Source of the DNA: Varroa destructor | Taxonomy: Eukaryota; Arthropoda; Arachnida; Mesostigmata; Varroidae | NCBI RefSeq assembly: GCF_002443255.2 | Contig: NW_019211459.1 | Location: 213,333-277,332 of the forward strand | DNA length: 64,000 bases | Reading direction: 5' to 3' | Shown: piece after piece, positions 21,707-30,849 of the stretch | Layout: each line of letters begins with the position of its first letter | Numbering within the stretch: the first letter of the stretch is position 1 | The notes under the pieces: generated by a model | What the model was told of the DNA's origin: nothing | The model's database searches: none | Seen by the model: the letters and a program-made list of their open reading frames with translations, nothing else | Position numbers and translations under genes: made by a program

Positions 21707-22443
21707 ATCCAGTAGAATAGGCAGGACGCACCGAGCCTGTTCTGTGCCAAATAGGTGCTTCGACTTTTACACACAGTGCTGCCATTAATGATTACTTCAA
21801 ATGGCTGACTCCTAGAACAGTACGAAGTGTATCTATGCCCGGTTTTGAACCTAGGCGTGGGTGCCTAGATTTGGCTTCATAAATGATAGTGTTTATTAAA
21901 TAGTTCAGTAATTAACAGTTGCGTATTTTAACATCTCAGTAGTACGTTTGCGATTTGTCTACGGTACGGTCAATTCGTTCGAGCACAGGCGCTCGATGTT
22001 TCAAATAGCACCAAGTTTCGTTGGAACGAAAAATAGCAGAATAGACAGTGTCTAGATTTAATTTGTATTGCTATCAGTATTAATGTTGGTACACAGTCTG
22101 TCTTAAGTAGATCTTTAATCAAATAGCAAGAAGGAAACGGTGCGTCGAAGTAATAATACTAGCCCACGTCCAGAAACAGAAAAACGTATCAACTTAATAT
22201 GGGCTTCCGCAGTCAAAAAGGCTGGCTCAAGAACCGCAACAGGACCATGGCGAGACCTTAACTGAGCCTCGAACAAAAAAGAAACAATATGGAAATTTAA
22301 AAGTATATTATAAATTTTATAAGTTCTCCGTACAGTTTCAAACAAGAACAGAAGATATCGGCTCAACTTAATCAGTTCGACTGAGTTATGATTTTTCGTA
22401 TAAGAAACAGCTGAAAAAATCAGAATCAACTTATTCGACTTAC

Positions 22444-22499
22444 CAATAACTTTAGTCCTGAGGCATACTGGGCCCGCGATACGAATATACTTCCTCGCG
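22444..22499 (-). CDS. short internal exon candidate
   Basis: Minus strand: a T-rich tract (CTTTTTTTTTTTCAAATAATTTTTCGAG) is followed by 56 open bases reading ARKYIRIAGPVCLRTKVIG and a perfect GTAAGT donor (22443-22438). A second acceptor (GCGAG) would start it at 22493. The segment is GC-richer than its surroundings. It lies inside a minus frame open for 151 codons (22115-22570) in otherwise AT-rich DNA, which is unusually long for that composition. No family is recognised. Confidence 0.25.
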
Positions 22500-22956
22500 C
22501 TCGAAAAATTATTTGAAAAAAAAAAAGGCTTTTTTCGATGTGAAAAAGATGCTGTAGTGTAGCTATGCACAGGAACCCCTATGTTACAAGGATATTATTG
22601 AAAGGGTTGCACCATTAACTGACCACATAAAGTTCAGTTCTATTTATATATCCGTACATGCTGTTCGCATAAGGACATTTAAGTAGACCCCCGTTACTTG
22701 ACGCTCATGTCACAGTTTATCAGTTTAGTAATGTAGCTATCCCTGGGAACTGTTAGGACCAAAAAAAGCTGAAAAAATTATCGCTGTGAAAGAGTCGTCC
22801 CGTTCGTAGGAACAAGAAAAGGCAAGACATTTAGATACGGTGAGGTATGACGAGTTTGTGCAAATGCTAAATAATCTTTCCGCAATAGTTTCAGCTTCTT
22901 CAACTCAACTAACCTAATTTACGATATTATCTACTTCTTATCTAAATGCTGCAAAG

Positions 22957-22974
22957 AAAAAAAAAAAAAAAAAA
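22957..22974. repeat. poly(A), 18 bases
   Basis: Uninterrupted A run with no recognisable retroposon upstream. Confidence 0.85.
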
Positions 22975-23631
22975 CAGGATCTTTGCTGTTACTGTAGGTT
23001 GCTTAAGACGCCAATTTCAAAGACCACTTTTTGGTGATTTTTTTTCTTTTACACATTTACATAATGTGCTAAATTTTTGACGCTGGCCGTTTCCAGGGAT
23101 CGTTTATTGAATTATAGGCAAGTTGTCGTACAATGCAAACTTCTCCTCTTATAGCGGCCTACTAACGGTGGCCGTGATCAATGCTACGACCTGAGACTGT
23201 TTTGTTTCACCGCTTTTACTTTGTATACGCTGAAGAGATAATTGTAGTACTTTCAAAAACAGCTAACAAGATAAGGAAGCGACACAGATGAATAATAATA
23301 TTATTAAAGACATCTGCGGGTCTAAGTTTGACCCGCGGCTGCTGTACTCGACAGCGGTCAAGTAGGTTGACAGGAAGCGCTTTATGCACTACTATAGAAC
23401 TTATTGTTCAAACTCGATCTACACAATAACCACTACGACACCAACATTTAACTAAGAGAAAACAGATCCTGGAAGCTAATAGGGCAAAGTGTCGTAAAAC
23501 CGCTAGGCTCTGAACCAGAGCTAAGGCCAATAGGGAAAACTTCATTAACATCAAGTTTTCTGTGCGGGTCCAGTAAGTTGAAGTCGCTAGGCCTTTCTGA
23601 TTACGCCCGCCACGCGCTCCGATCTCGAGAC

Positions 23632-23884
23632 TCAGCGCTCAACATCGGCGGAGAGCAGTGGGATCATGCTGCTTGCAAAAGATTTGTTAGCTACACTCCG
23701 CCATATGTTTAGTCTAGCAACATGGGAGGCTGCCAAAAGCGCTTTACAGCAGGAGGCTCCACAGGGTCGAAGTTTTCCTCCAGAGGATTCTAAGGGAAGG
23801 GCCACAGCTAGTAGTAAGAGGAAAACTTCGTTGGCCATTGATGTGGCCGTCTTTCAAAGTTCCAAACCGCCGATAATTATCTAA
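23632..23884. other. overlapping open frames on both strands
   Basis: Minus: a 68-codon frame from a true ATG (23838) to 23632, starting MANEVFLLLLAVALPLESSG, a good signal-peptide-like leader, then CGASCC and basic residues. Plus: a 72-codon frame from ATG 23666 to 23884 (MLLAKDLLATLRHMFSLATW). They cover the same DNA and only one, if any, can be real. The minus frame is slightly favoured by its leader. Confidence 0.18.
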
Positions 23885-24241
23885 AGTTCATACACTGTGT
23901 CGAAAACAGAGTTAGGCCCCGATCAGTCAGCTCCAATGCTTACGTTTCCTTTCGTTGCTTTTCTCCTATATTTGTAAACAAGCATGGCCTGTCGGCCAGA
24001 CTATCAAACAATCAGCTCAGTGATCCGGAATTTCGCGAAACAGATCGACTTGTGTGCGGGCTGTGCGAGGACATTTTTGGCTTACATTGTTTTTGTGTAG
24101 TGCAAATTAAACTTCCTGGGCCAAACTAATAGCCGCCTTAATAGGTCCGACTAAAGATCGTGCTTTAATCACTCGGCGATAACGCAGCTGTTTGTTAATC
24201 AGCAACGGACAACGTCTATCCAAGGCTTCATCTATCTCTAG

Positions 24242-24338
24242 GATCGAAAAGAACGATCTGGATCAGCTCCGGAAAAATGATCACGCCAGAAAGACAACAA
24301 TAATCATTGCTATAATAATAGTTATTATTATAATATGA
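24242..24338 (+). CDS. possible terminal exon with hydrophobic tail
   Basis: The acceptor CTTCATCTATCTCTAG opens 31 codons: IEKNDLDQLRKNDHARK then TTIIIAIIIVIIII and TGA. A charged helix followed by a C-terminal hydrophobic run would suit a tail-anchored protein. However, the hydrophobic part is encoded by an ATA/ATT-rich repeat-like stretch, so chance is likely. No poly(A) signal is near. Confidence 0.13.
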
Positions 24339-24339
24339 C

Positions 24340-26270
24340 GCCATCTTAGTTGTACGAAAGGGCAAACGTACATAAGTTCTACTTTATCTATGCTTTAAAC
24401 AAATGTTTGTTAAAACGCTTTAGACAGAAGCAATGCTAAGTTACCTTGAACGTTCGGAACCGGACCCGTTCTAACGGATGCCGTTTTTCCGTGCGGCTTA
24501 TTTTGACTATTTTTAAGTCTTTCAAGTGTCTACCCCCCCCCCACCCCTTCCCACCTCTGCGATTATGCGTATCAATGTTGATGCTTCGGATCTTTTTCAA
24601 CTCTCCTAAATATAAAGCGGGCATCTAAATACGATTTCATTCAAAATGATTCTATTCTTTACCTCTGAAGTCTGATAACCAGTTATAAACAGGCGGAGAG
24701 CAGACTTTATTTCAGCTATGTGCCCTGATGTAACGTTTATCTTATAGTGGTAAATATGCAAATATCCTGGTGAAGATATCGGTGCTCCGTCACGAATATA
24801 AGCTACTAACAAAAATAAATGGAGTGCTGTTTTTTTCCAGCTGTAGTGCGACAGAAATAAATATACACACATATTGTCTATTGATATTAGAAGTTTTGGC
24901 TTTCGGTAGATTTTCACTGACAACGAGGCCGCCAACTTACCGCACTGCTCGGGTCTATCGAATATAACTAATTTTTTACACTCCACCCATTCAACAAAGA
25001 GTTACAAGTGACTTTTTATTCAGGCCACCTATATTTATTAGTGTTTGGATTGATGATGATGCAAATGGTCCGAGAACGTTTTGAGGACTGCTGTATTGTG
25101 CACTTTCTTCTTCGCTCCATAATGATGCAGTCGATACATATAGACAAGAGAAGACCTCTTTTCCATGATATACTCTGTGTCTTTACTGTGTTTGAGATTT
25201 CTGATCGACCCCTTCATTGGGGGTCCGTCAGTCATGCCGCGAGGTACTCCTGGCTGTCGATTCTGTTGGCTAACCGATAACTGGCATCACTAGGCCAAGA
25301 CTAGTGCCACAGGGCGCTCTTTTAAATTCTACTATCTGAACAACAATGGCCCATAGTGAAAGCTTAGCAAAGGGGGATTTTGATCGAACGCGTCGTACAA
25401 GGCCGAGAGCTGATGTTCTGTGACGCATGCGCTTCTAGTAGTTTCATGTTAGGGTGGAACTGGGTGTCTTTGGTCACGGTGAGTATTTCGACCATGACAA
25501 GGACAAAAGGAGCGACATTGGCTTGAAGGAAAGAGCGAGGATCCGCGAGAGAGAATCAAAGGGGAAGGGGGTCGAAAGTCGGTGCTTGTTTGTTTGAGGG
25601 TCAATTTCCGCCGTGCATAATAGCTAATGACTTTGATTTGTATATATTTGAGAAAAGCAATTTTACTGTTGTTGTTAAATCTATGTTTGTATAGTCAGAA
25701 TGAAGATTTTAATATTATAATAATAATAATACACCTGAACCAATGCGTATAGCCGTGTTAATTTTTGTCGCCAGAACTGACCAGCTTCACATGCGCTTCG
25801 AAATGAAGGGTGCGTCAGAAGGCGCACCTTTCATTTCGAGGCATAACCTCTGCTAAGTTTGCGAAGGGTGATGACTGGTAACTTATGTGCTAGACAAACA
25901 TCACGAGAACTTTTTCACGAGTAAATAAAGAAACAGGTTACACTGGGAAATGGCTGTTAACTGTCGTTTGCTGAAGCGAGTCTTAGTCAATTCCTACAAT
26001 TCAACGAAGGGAACTCCTGCCAGCGGACGAAACCCAGTGCATCCTATAGCCGAGTAACAAATTCGTCATGGCCAATAACAGTGCGACGTTTTCGGAATTC
26101 GGGCGAAAATCAGATATCCAGTTTCTACGCACTGAACAAAACCCAACGAGATTGCAACCCTCCTGGGTCTCTCCCAGTCGACGACGTGATGCATCACATA
26201 TGAGTGCGCGGTTGCGGTGAGGAGTATACCGATAAATCTACGACAAAAAAAAAGAATAGTGCAGACTGTA
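24340..26270. other. no gene recognised
   Basis: AT-rich; a 126-codon minus frame (24606-24986) without ATG is open but carries no domain. A donor-like CACG|GTGAGT lies near 25480 without a convincing exon. The hairpin at 25795 is the only striking structure. Confidence 0.45.
25795..25842. repeat. near-perfect hairpin, 20-bp stem, 8-nt loop
   Basis: GCTTCGAAATGAAGGGTGCG (25795-25814) pairs along its whole length with 25823-25842 with two G-U pairs and no mismatch. At 48 nt it is shorter than a usual pre-microRNA. It is the longest unbroken hairpin stem I found in the window. Confidence 0.93.
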
Positions 26271-26280
26271 AGGCTAACCG

Positions 26281-26469
26281 ATGTCCAAAGACGGAACTTC
26301 TAATAAGCGTTTTGTTTCGATTAGGACCTTAGTGAAAAAATTGGATGTCAGTGAGTGTACGGATATCACGGATCGTTCACGGACACCTTTAACACTTGCT
26401 GTATGTCATAAAGGATGCTTTCCGAGGATAATAAACCTAAGAAATTTGGCCGATATTGTTTGCTACTGA
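26281..26469 (+). pseudogene. 62-codon frame with weak ankyrin-repeat resemblance
   Basis: A true ATG (26281) opens a frame to TGA at 26467-26469. It starts MSKDGTSNKRFVSIRTLVKK. The middle DITDRSRTPLTLAVCHKG resembles the ankyrin signature (D..GRTPLHLA...G), and the following IINLRNLADI could be the second helix. One repeat is far too little for a functional ankyrin domain; this is a decayed piece, a single exon or chance similarity. It lies 0.4 kb before the Tc1-like remnant. Confidence 0.22.
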
Positions 26470-26576
26470 ATTCCGAAGCAGCAGGTCAAATTTTTTTGAC
26501 CCTTGACGATACATTGTTTAGCCGAAATTTATTAGATACATTAGAAATTTATCATTTGGTACAAAATTTAATTGCT

Positions 26577-26606
26577 GCTAGCTAGCTAGCTGGCTGGCTG
26601 GCTGGC
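26577..26606. repeat. (GCTA)n-(GCTG)n compound microsatellite
   Basis: Three GCTA units pass into four GCTG/GGCT units through a single base change of the unit. Confidence 0.93.
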
Positions 26607-26839
26607 TCATGATCCAGAAGATTTGCCTATTGCGGGCCAAAGCAAACAGGTCTATATTCTGTTCCGGGTGTGACACCTAGTGTAGAAAACCTTTTGCCAT
26701 CACATTTCATCCAGACGAGCGAGTTTTTATTTTTTTTTTTTCATCTGTATCTTCTATAAAATGTTGCGTAACTGTCGTTAGCTGTAGTGTCTGAAGGAAG
26801 ACCATATATATTCCAACAGAATGCTCGATCGGCTCATGG

Positions 26840-27080
26840 AAGCCGATTAGTGCAAACTGAAAAATTGGTTACAAACATACCCTGAGACGAGCATATATGA
26901 CAGCCTAATTTTGAATCAATTGGACAACCTTTTATGGAGCATTATTAAGCGGGAGTGACATGATTATATTGACTTCTCAAGAAGGCATTCGCAGAATTGC
27001 AACGGGAACATTTAAAGCGAGCCTATGAGCCATTTAGGACCCGATTTTAAGCCTAAAGCGGCAGTAAATAATGGTTATAA
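26840..27080 (+). pseudogene. Tc1-like transposase C-terminal remnant
   Basis: The frame 26902-26958 reads SLILNQLDNLLWSIIKRE before a stop. This matches the C-terminal catalytic block of Tc1-family transposases (SPDLNPIENLW followed by a KR-rich helix) at S, L, N, N, L, W and SIIKR. The position of the third catalytic residue (E in PIE) holds D here, and an extra L is inserted before W. Upstream in the same frame, KLKNWLQTYPET fits the helix that precedes this block, interrupted by a TAG. Downstream, in another frame, FRTRF and a Lys/Gly-rich stretch may be the end of the protein. The N-terminal DNA-binding half and terminal repeats were not found. Stops and frame changes show it is dead. 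Confidence 0.42.
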
Positions 27081-27345
27081 TCAATGGGCATGTTCGTCAA
27101 AAATTACATTTTCTAGCATACGTAAAAATGTTGAACCCAATTTTTCTTTATTTAGGTACAGGTTTAGAAAGGCATACGAAAAAGCTCCAACCTAAATTAA
27201 ATGTTGAACGCTGTGCATGGTACACGATTAACTAGGGGTCGAGCATCAACTCCCCTGCTCATCGACACTCCTGTTCGAACAGCAGGGGGCTCGAACTGTC
27301 TAGGATGCCGGGGGAGGGGTGGGGTCATTTTCTGCGTCACCGAAC

Positions 27346-27365
27346 CAGACAGACAGACAGACAGA
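27346..27365. repeat. (CAGA)5 microsatellite
   Basis: Five CAGA units. Confidence 0.93.
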
Positions 27366-28129
27366 AAAAACGAGAAGCAATGCGAGACATAAACTTCGCT
27401 GTTTAAGGTTGATCGGAAGCGAAAGAATCAAAGGAAGTACGAGGATTGACGAAAAGATTTTTTATAGCACCAGCTAAAATTTCCCCATGTCATTGTCATT
27501 TTTCTTCTGATGCGAAAGCAAACGCGCTTAACTGCTTTTCGCTGAGTCGGATCGTTGTGAATAGAAAATGATGAGGTGTAACAAATAGACAAATTTGGTG
27601 CTGGCTTAAGGGAACTACGCTACGAGCTAGATAGCGGGCTAGCGTTGCTGGCTAGCGAACTAAACATCGTACTGGTAGTTGTTGCTCGGTCATCAGTCAT
27701 TTTCTCTCCTAATGTTTACCTTCATCGCAGAGCTGCAGTTGAGGTTCAGACCTGAAAGCAGCTCAAGTTCTTCACTAAATGAGACGAATTAATAAACATG
27801 TGCGTAATAGAAAAGTGATTCAGCCGAAAGCGTGCAGCGTGAGGCTTAGGAAAGCTTTCACGTAATAATGATGAGACATCATTCATTATTATATTTGGCT
27901 GTCGGAAAGGTGTTAGGCCTTTTTATCTAGGTTGATTCAGGGTTACATGTCTCAGGGAATATGAATGGTGTCGGGTCGGCGTCGGTCTCATTTGAAAGCC
28001 GAAATTTAGGCGAAGGAGATTAGTAGTAAGCAGCCGCATGTGGGTCGGAGTGCCTTTATTAAGGCTTGGGATAGAGCACTTTCATTTACAGTTCTCTTAA
28101 TGCACAAATGTTACCCGGATCGATAAAAA

Positions 28130-28865
28130 AATAAGCTCGTAATATCGCCGAAGAGCTAAATAGGGACCACTGGATATCTGAAAAATTATTTGAAGAAAGC
28201 AGGCTAAAAAAACGTGCGACGTTTTGGCGCCGCATCGACTGACACAAAAGATTGTTTTCTTCGATCGTAGTTCTATTTGGCAGGTTCAATAGAGATGTAA
28301 TGGAACCGAGTGATTTTTCCACAGCTTGATTACGGGCGATGAAAAATGGATCACATACAACAATAATGTGTGGAACATATCATGACCACCAAAACAAGGA
28401 AAAGCTCCACAATCTGTCGACTCAACGAAGCTGATGCCATAGGTTTGCTGGGATTGGAACGACGTCGTGCATTATGACCTGTTGCTATTGCCTTGAGAGC
28501 ACGCCTGATTCGGATCCTGACTGTCAACAACTAATAAGATGACAACAAACCATTGAAAAGAACTGGAACTTCTTCCCGTACAACAAAGCTTTAGTTACCC
28601 GGCAAAAATTGAGAGAACTTGAATGGGAAATTTATTTGCGTACGTCGTATAGCTTAGATCTTGGCACCATCCGATTATCGCCTCTTTCGGTCTCTGCAGA
28701 ACCCCTCCCTCAATGGCGTTGACTTAATTTTAATAGAAGTATGCAGAAATAACGTGTTCCAGTCTTTTTTTTGCCTAAAAACCACAGAATTTCCCCCAGT
28801 GATAGCGTTATGTGGTTACCAGAACAATTGCGAGAAGTCATCTATCAAAATGACGCTGTTTAGTT
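28130..28865 (+). pseudogene. mariner transposase pseudogene (DD34D)
   Basis: Successive frames carry mariner landmarks in the right order: NIAEEL (about 28141, end of the helix-turn-helix region), PHRLTQK (28230), LITGDEKWITYNN with the first catalytic Asp at 28338-28340, PPKQGKAPQSV, VCWDWNDVVHYDLL, DCQQL, TRQKLREL, SLDL then APSDYRLFRSLQN with the last catalytic Asp at 28673-28675, and the C-terminal MWLPEQLREVI, ending at TAG 28861-28863. At least four frameshifts (near 28213, 28500, 28660 and after 28730) and several in-frame stops break it. The block that should contain the second catalytic Asp (HQDNARPH in the family) is absent: the first-to-last Asp distance is about 112 codons instead of about 128. 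The N-terminal DNA-binding part was not found. Terminal repeats are unclear: AGGTTGA near 27930 and its inverse TCAACCT near 28910 could be degenerate ends. Confidence 0.88.
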
Positions 28866-28928
28866 TAGCGATATTATAGATGATTCCCTTAATTTTGGCT
28901 TAAAGCGGTCAACCTTTTTAACAACCCA

Positions 28929-28949
28929 ATATATATATATATATATATA
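28929..28949. repeat. (AT)10 microsatellite
   Basis: Begins directly after ACAACCCA, close to the expected 3' end of the mariner copy. Confidence 0.93.
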
Positions 28950-29262
28950 ATATATTAGTGGGTATATGATAGCAAAAGATATGTGTATATCTTTCCCTGT
29001 TGTGTTTGGTCAAGTATTTCGACCCCCTGGCGTGCTGACTGAAAATTTTGACCACTTATATCTCTGGCCGGGCCGGCATGCGCCGTCGTTGAGTGCGTCT
29101 ATAATTGACGTAAACGTCAGTCGTCTGTCTTCTAAGTCTAGCCAACCCATTATAGAATTACGATAGAGAATGTCTCTGCCTGACTGTGGATATGTGACTA
29201 ATTCATCCATCAAGTAATACGTTAGAGAACATTCCAGGAGTCAAAAGAATACTGTCGGTCTT

Positions 29263-29370
29263 TTGCCTAGTCGTCGATAACAGTCGCACGTAAAAAATAT
29301 ATATATAATTTATATAATAACGAATAGTAACATATATATAATCGATATTATTTATTTTACGATTAGGCAA
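29263..29370. mobile_element. foldback (MITE-like) element, about 108 bp
   Basis: TTGCCTAGTCG (29263-29273) is the inverted partner of CGATTAGGCAA (29360-29370) with one G-T pair. Inside, CGTAAAA (29289) and TTTTACG (29355-29361) pair again in a shifted register, and the core is almost pure A/T. Terminal inverted repeats around an AT-rich core with no coding suggest a small non-autonomous element. Clear target-site duplications were not seen. Confidence 0.38.
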
Positions 29371-29371
29371 G

Positions 29372-30250
29372 CATTATCCCTTCGGTCCTTAGGTTGTTCC
29401 GTAACGTATCTCCTGCTGGATGAGATAATCGCGTATCCACAGTTAAGCAGACGCATTTTCTATTGTAACTCTGTAATGGGTCGGCCGGCCTTAGAAGACA
29501 GATGATTGATTTGTACATTAGTTGTAGGCGGCAGCCCGGCCAAAAAGGTAAGTGATCGAAATTCTCAATTAACGCGCCACGGGTTCGTAAAACAACAAAT
29601 CCTTGGCCAAATATAACAGTAAAAGATATTTATAAGACAAACGTAGATTCATTTGTTTGGAAAGCTGATCCGAGAAAAGCCGTTTTAAGTGTATATACCT
29701 AATAGCGTCCGTTATGGTGACAAAAATTTAAGCTATCAGGAACTCTTCTATGCATATTGTCGGGGATGATGCGGATGAGCCGTATCTTTGACGTCTTATT
29801 TTCCCAGAAATTGACAGATGAACCCGCAATACGTTCGACAACTTAGCGACCATCGAACACTTGACTGAATTGATATTAACGTAGGATATGTTAATTAGAC
29901 TAAATAATAAACTTGTATTGATTGAAGATATTTTAAACACTAGTTCTATTATGGCACATGGCTGTTCCTGCGGGCTGCCAATTGATACCCTCAACCCTCT
30001 TGCTAGTTATTATCTTATGGATTTCAGTGAACGTTGTTGTCAAGGGCGTTGCCGTAATTAATAATATGTCTCTCTAGCTTTGTAGACTCAGTCTTTATAC
30101 AAATCTGACATTTGACCTTTCAAGCCAACCAAATCCTCCGGCTAAGAAGCTATGCACATTATATAATAATAGTTTTGATAAAACGATATCATTATATATC
30201 ATAAAGTAATACTGCTGCTCATTCTATAATGAGAATGGTAATCGGCTCTA

Positions 30251-30292
<42 letters not shown>

Positions 30293-30740
30293 TCAATACA
30301 TATGGATTATGTGAAGAAAACATGTGCTTTTCGTGCATAAATGTTGATTGATGGGCGAGTGCGGTACGATACAAGAACAACTGTTGAAAAGTAACAATGA
30401 TTTTTAATTATCGAAAAAGACGCTGCACAATGTAGCCGACTCTACCTACGTCGACGCCTCCGCCAGCTAGGTTTGAATAGGTCAGGATAAAATTGTCGTT
30501 TTAGAATACTGATGTTACCACTAGCAAGCCGAACCACTTTTAGTATCGTTTCTTTCATTTAATCTACTTCAGTGATCCTCTAGTTCTTTCTATGTCGTTG
30601 TCACGATGCCATCCTATTGATGAGGTGTTTTCATTCATCTCATGGGCGTCATACGACGCGTATCACCTAATCTGTCGCTGACCATCGTATACAGGGAAAA
30701 ATCAAATAGCACTAGAAAAACACGTTTCTGAATCTTTCGC
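29372..30740. other. no gene recognised
   Basis: AT-rich; only short frames. It contains the long poly(A) run listed separately. Confidence 0.5.
30252..30285. repeat. poly(A), 34 bases
   Basis: The longest homopolymer in the window. It could be the tail of an old retroposed sequence on the plus strand, but upstream sequence shows no recognisable SINE, LINE or gene copy, and no target-site duplication is obvious. Confidence 0.9.
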
Positions 30741-30748
30741 TTTTTCAG

Positions 30749-30844
30749 GAGGTAACGTCTAACTTTATCGACACGCCTCCATATTGTCATATAAACCATT
30801 TCATACGAAGCGCAATAGAGTGGAGCTGTCCGAGATATATTTAG
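30749..30844 (+). CDS. terminal exon candidate
   Basis: The acceptor TGAATCTTTCGCTTTTTCAG (ending 30748) is strong. The directly following frame reads 31 codons (start EVTSNFIDTPPYCHINHFIR, end CPRYI) to TAG at 30842-30844; the other two frames stop almost at once. No domain is recognised and no AATAAA follows within 100 bases, so it may equally be a cryptic splice site. Confidence 0.2.
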   Translation, partial: EVTSNFIDTPPYCHINHFIRSAIEWSCPRYI

Positions 30845-30849
30845 CTAAC

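Noticed and set aside
21720..21880. tRNA gene suggested by GGTTTTGAACC
   Set aside because: No A box at the right distance; the surrounding CCTAGG/GGTGCC is only a local palindrome.
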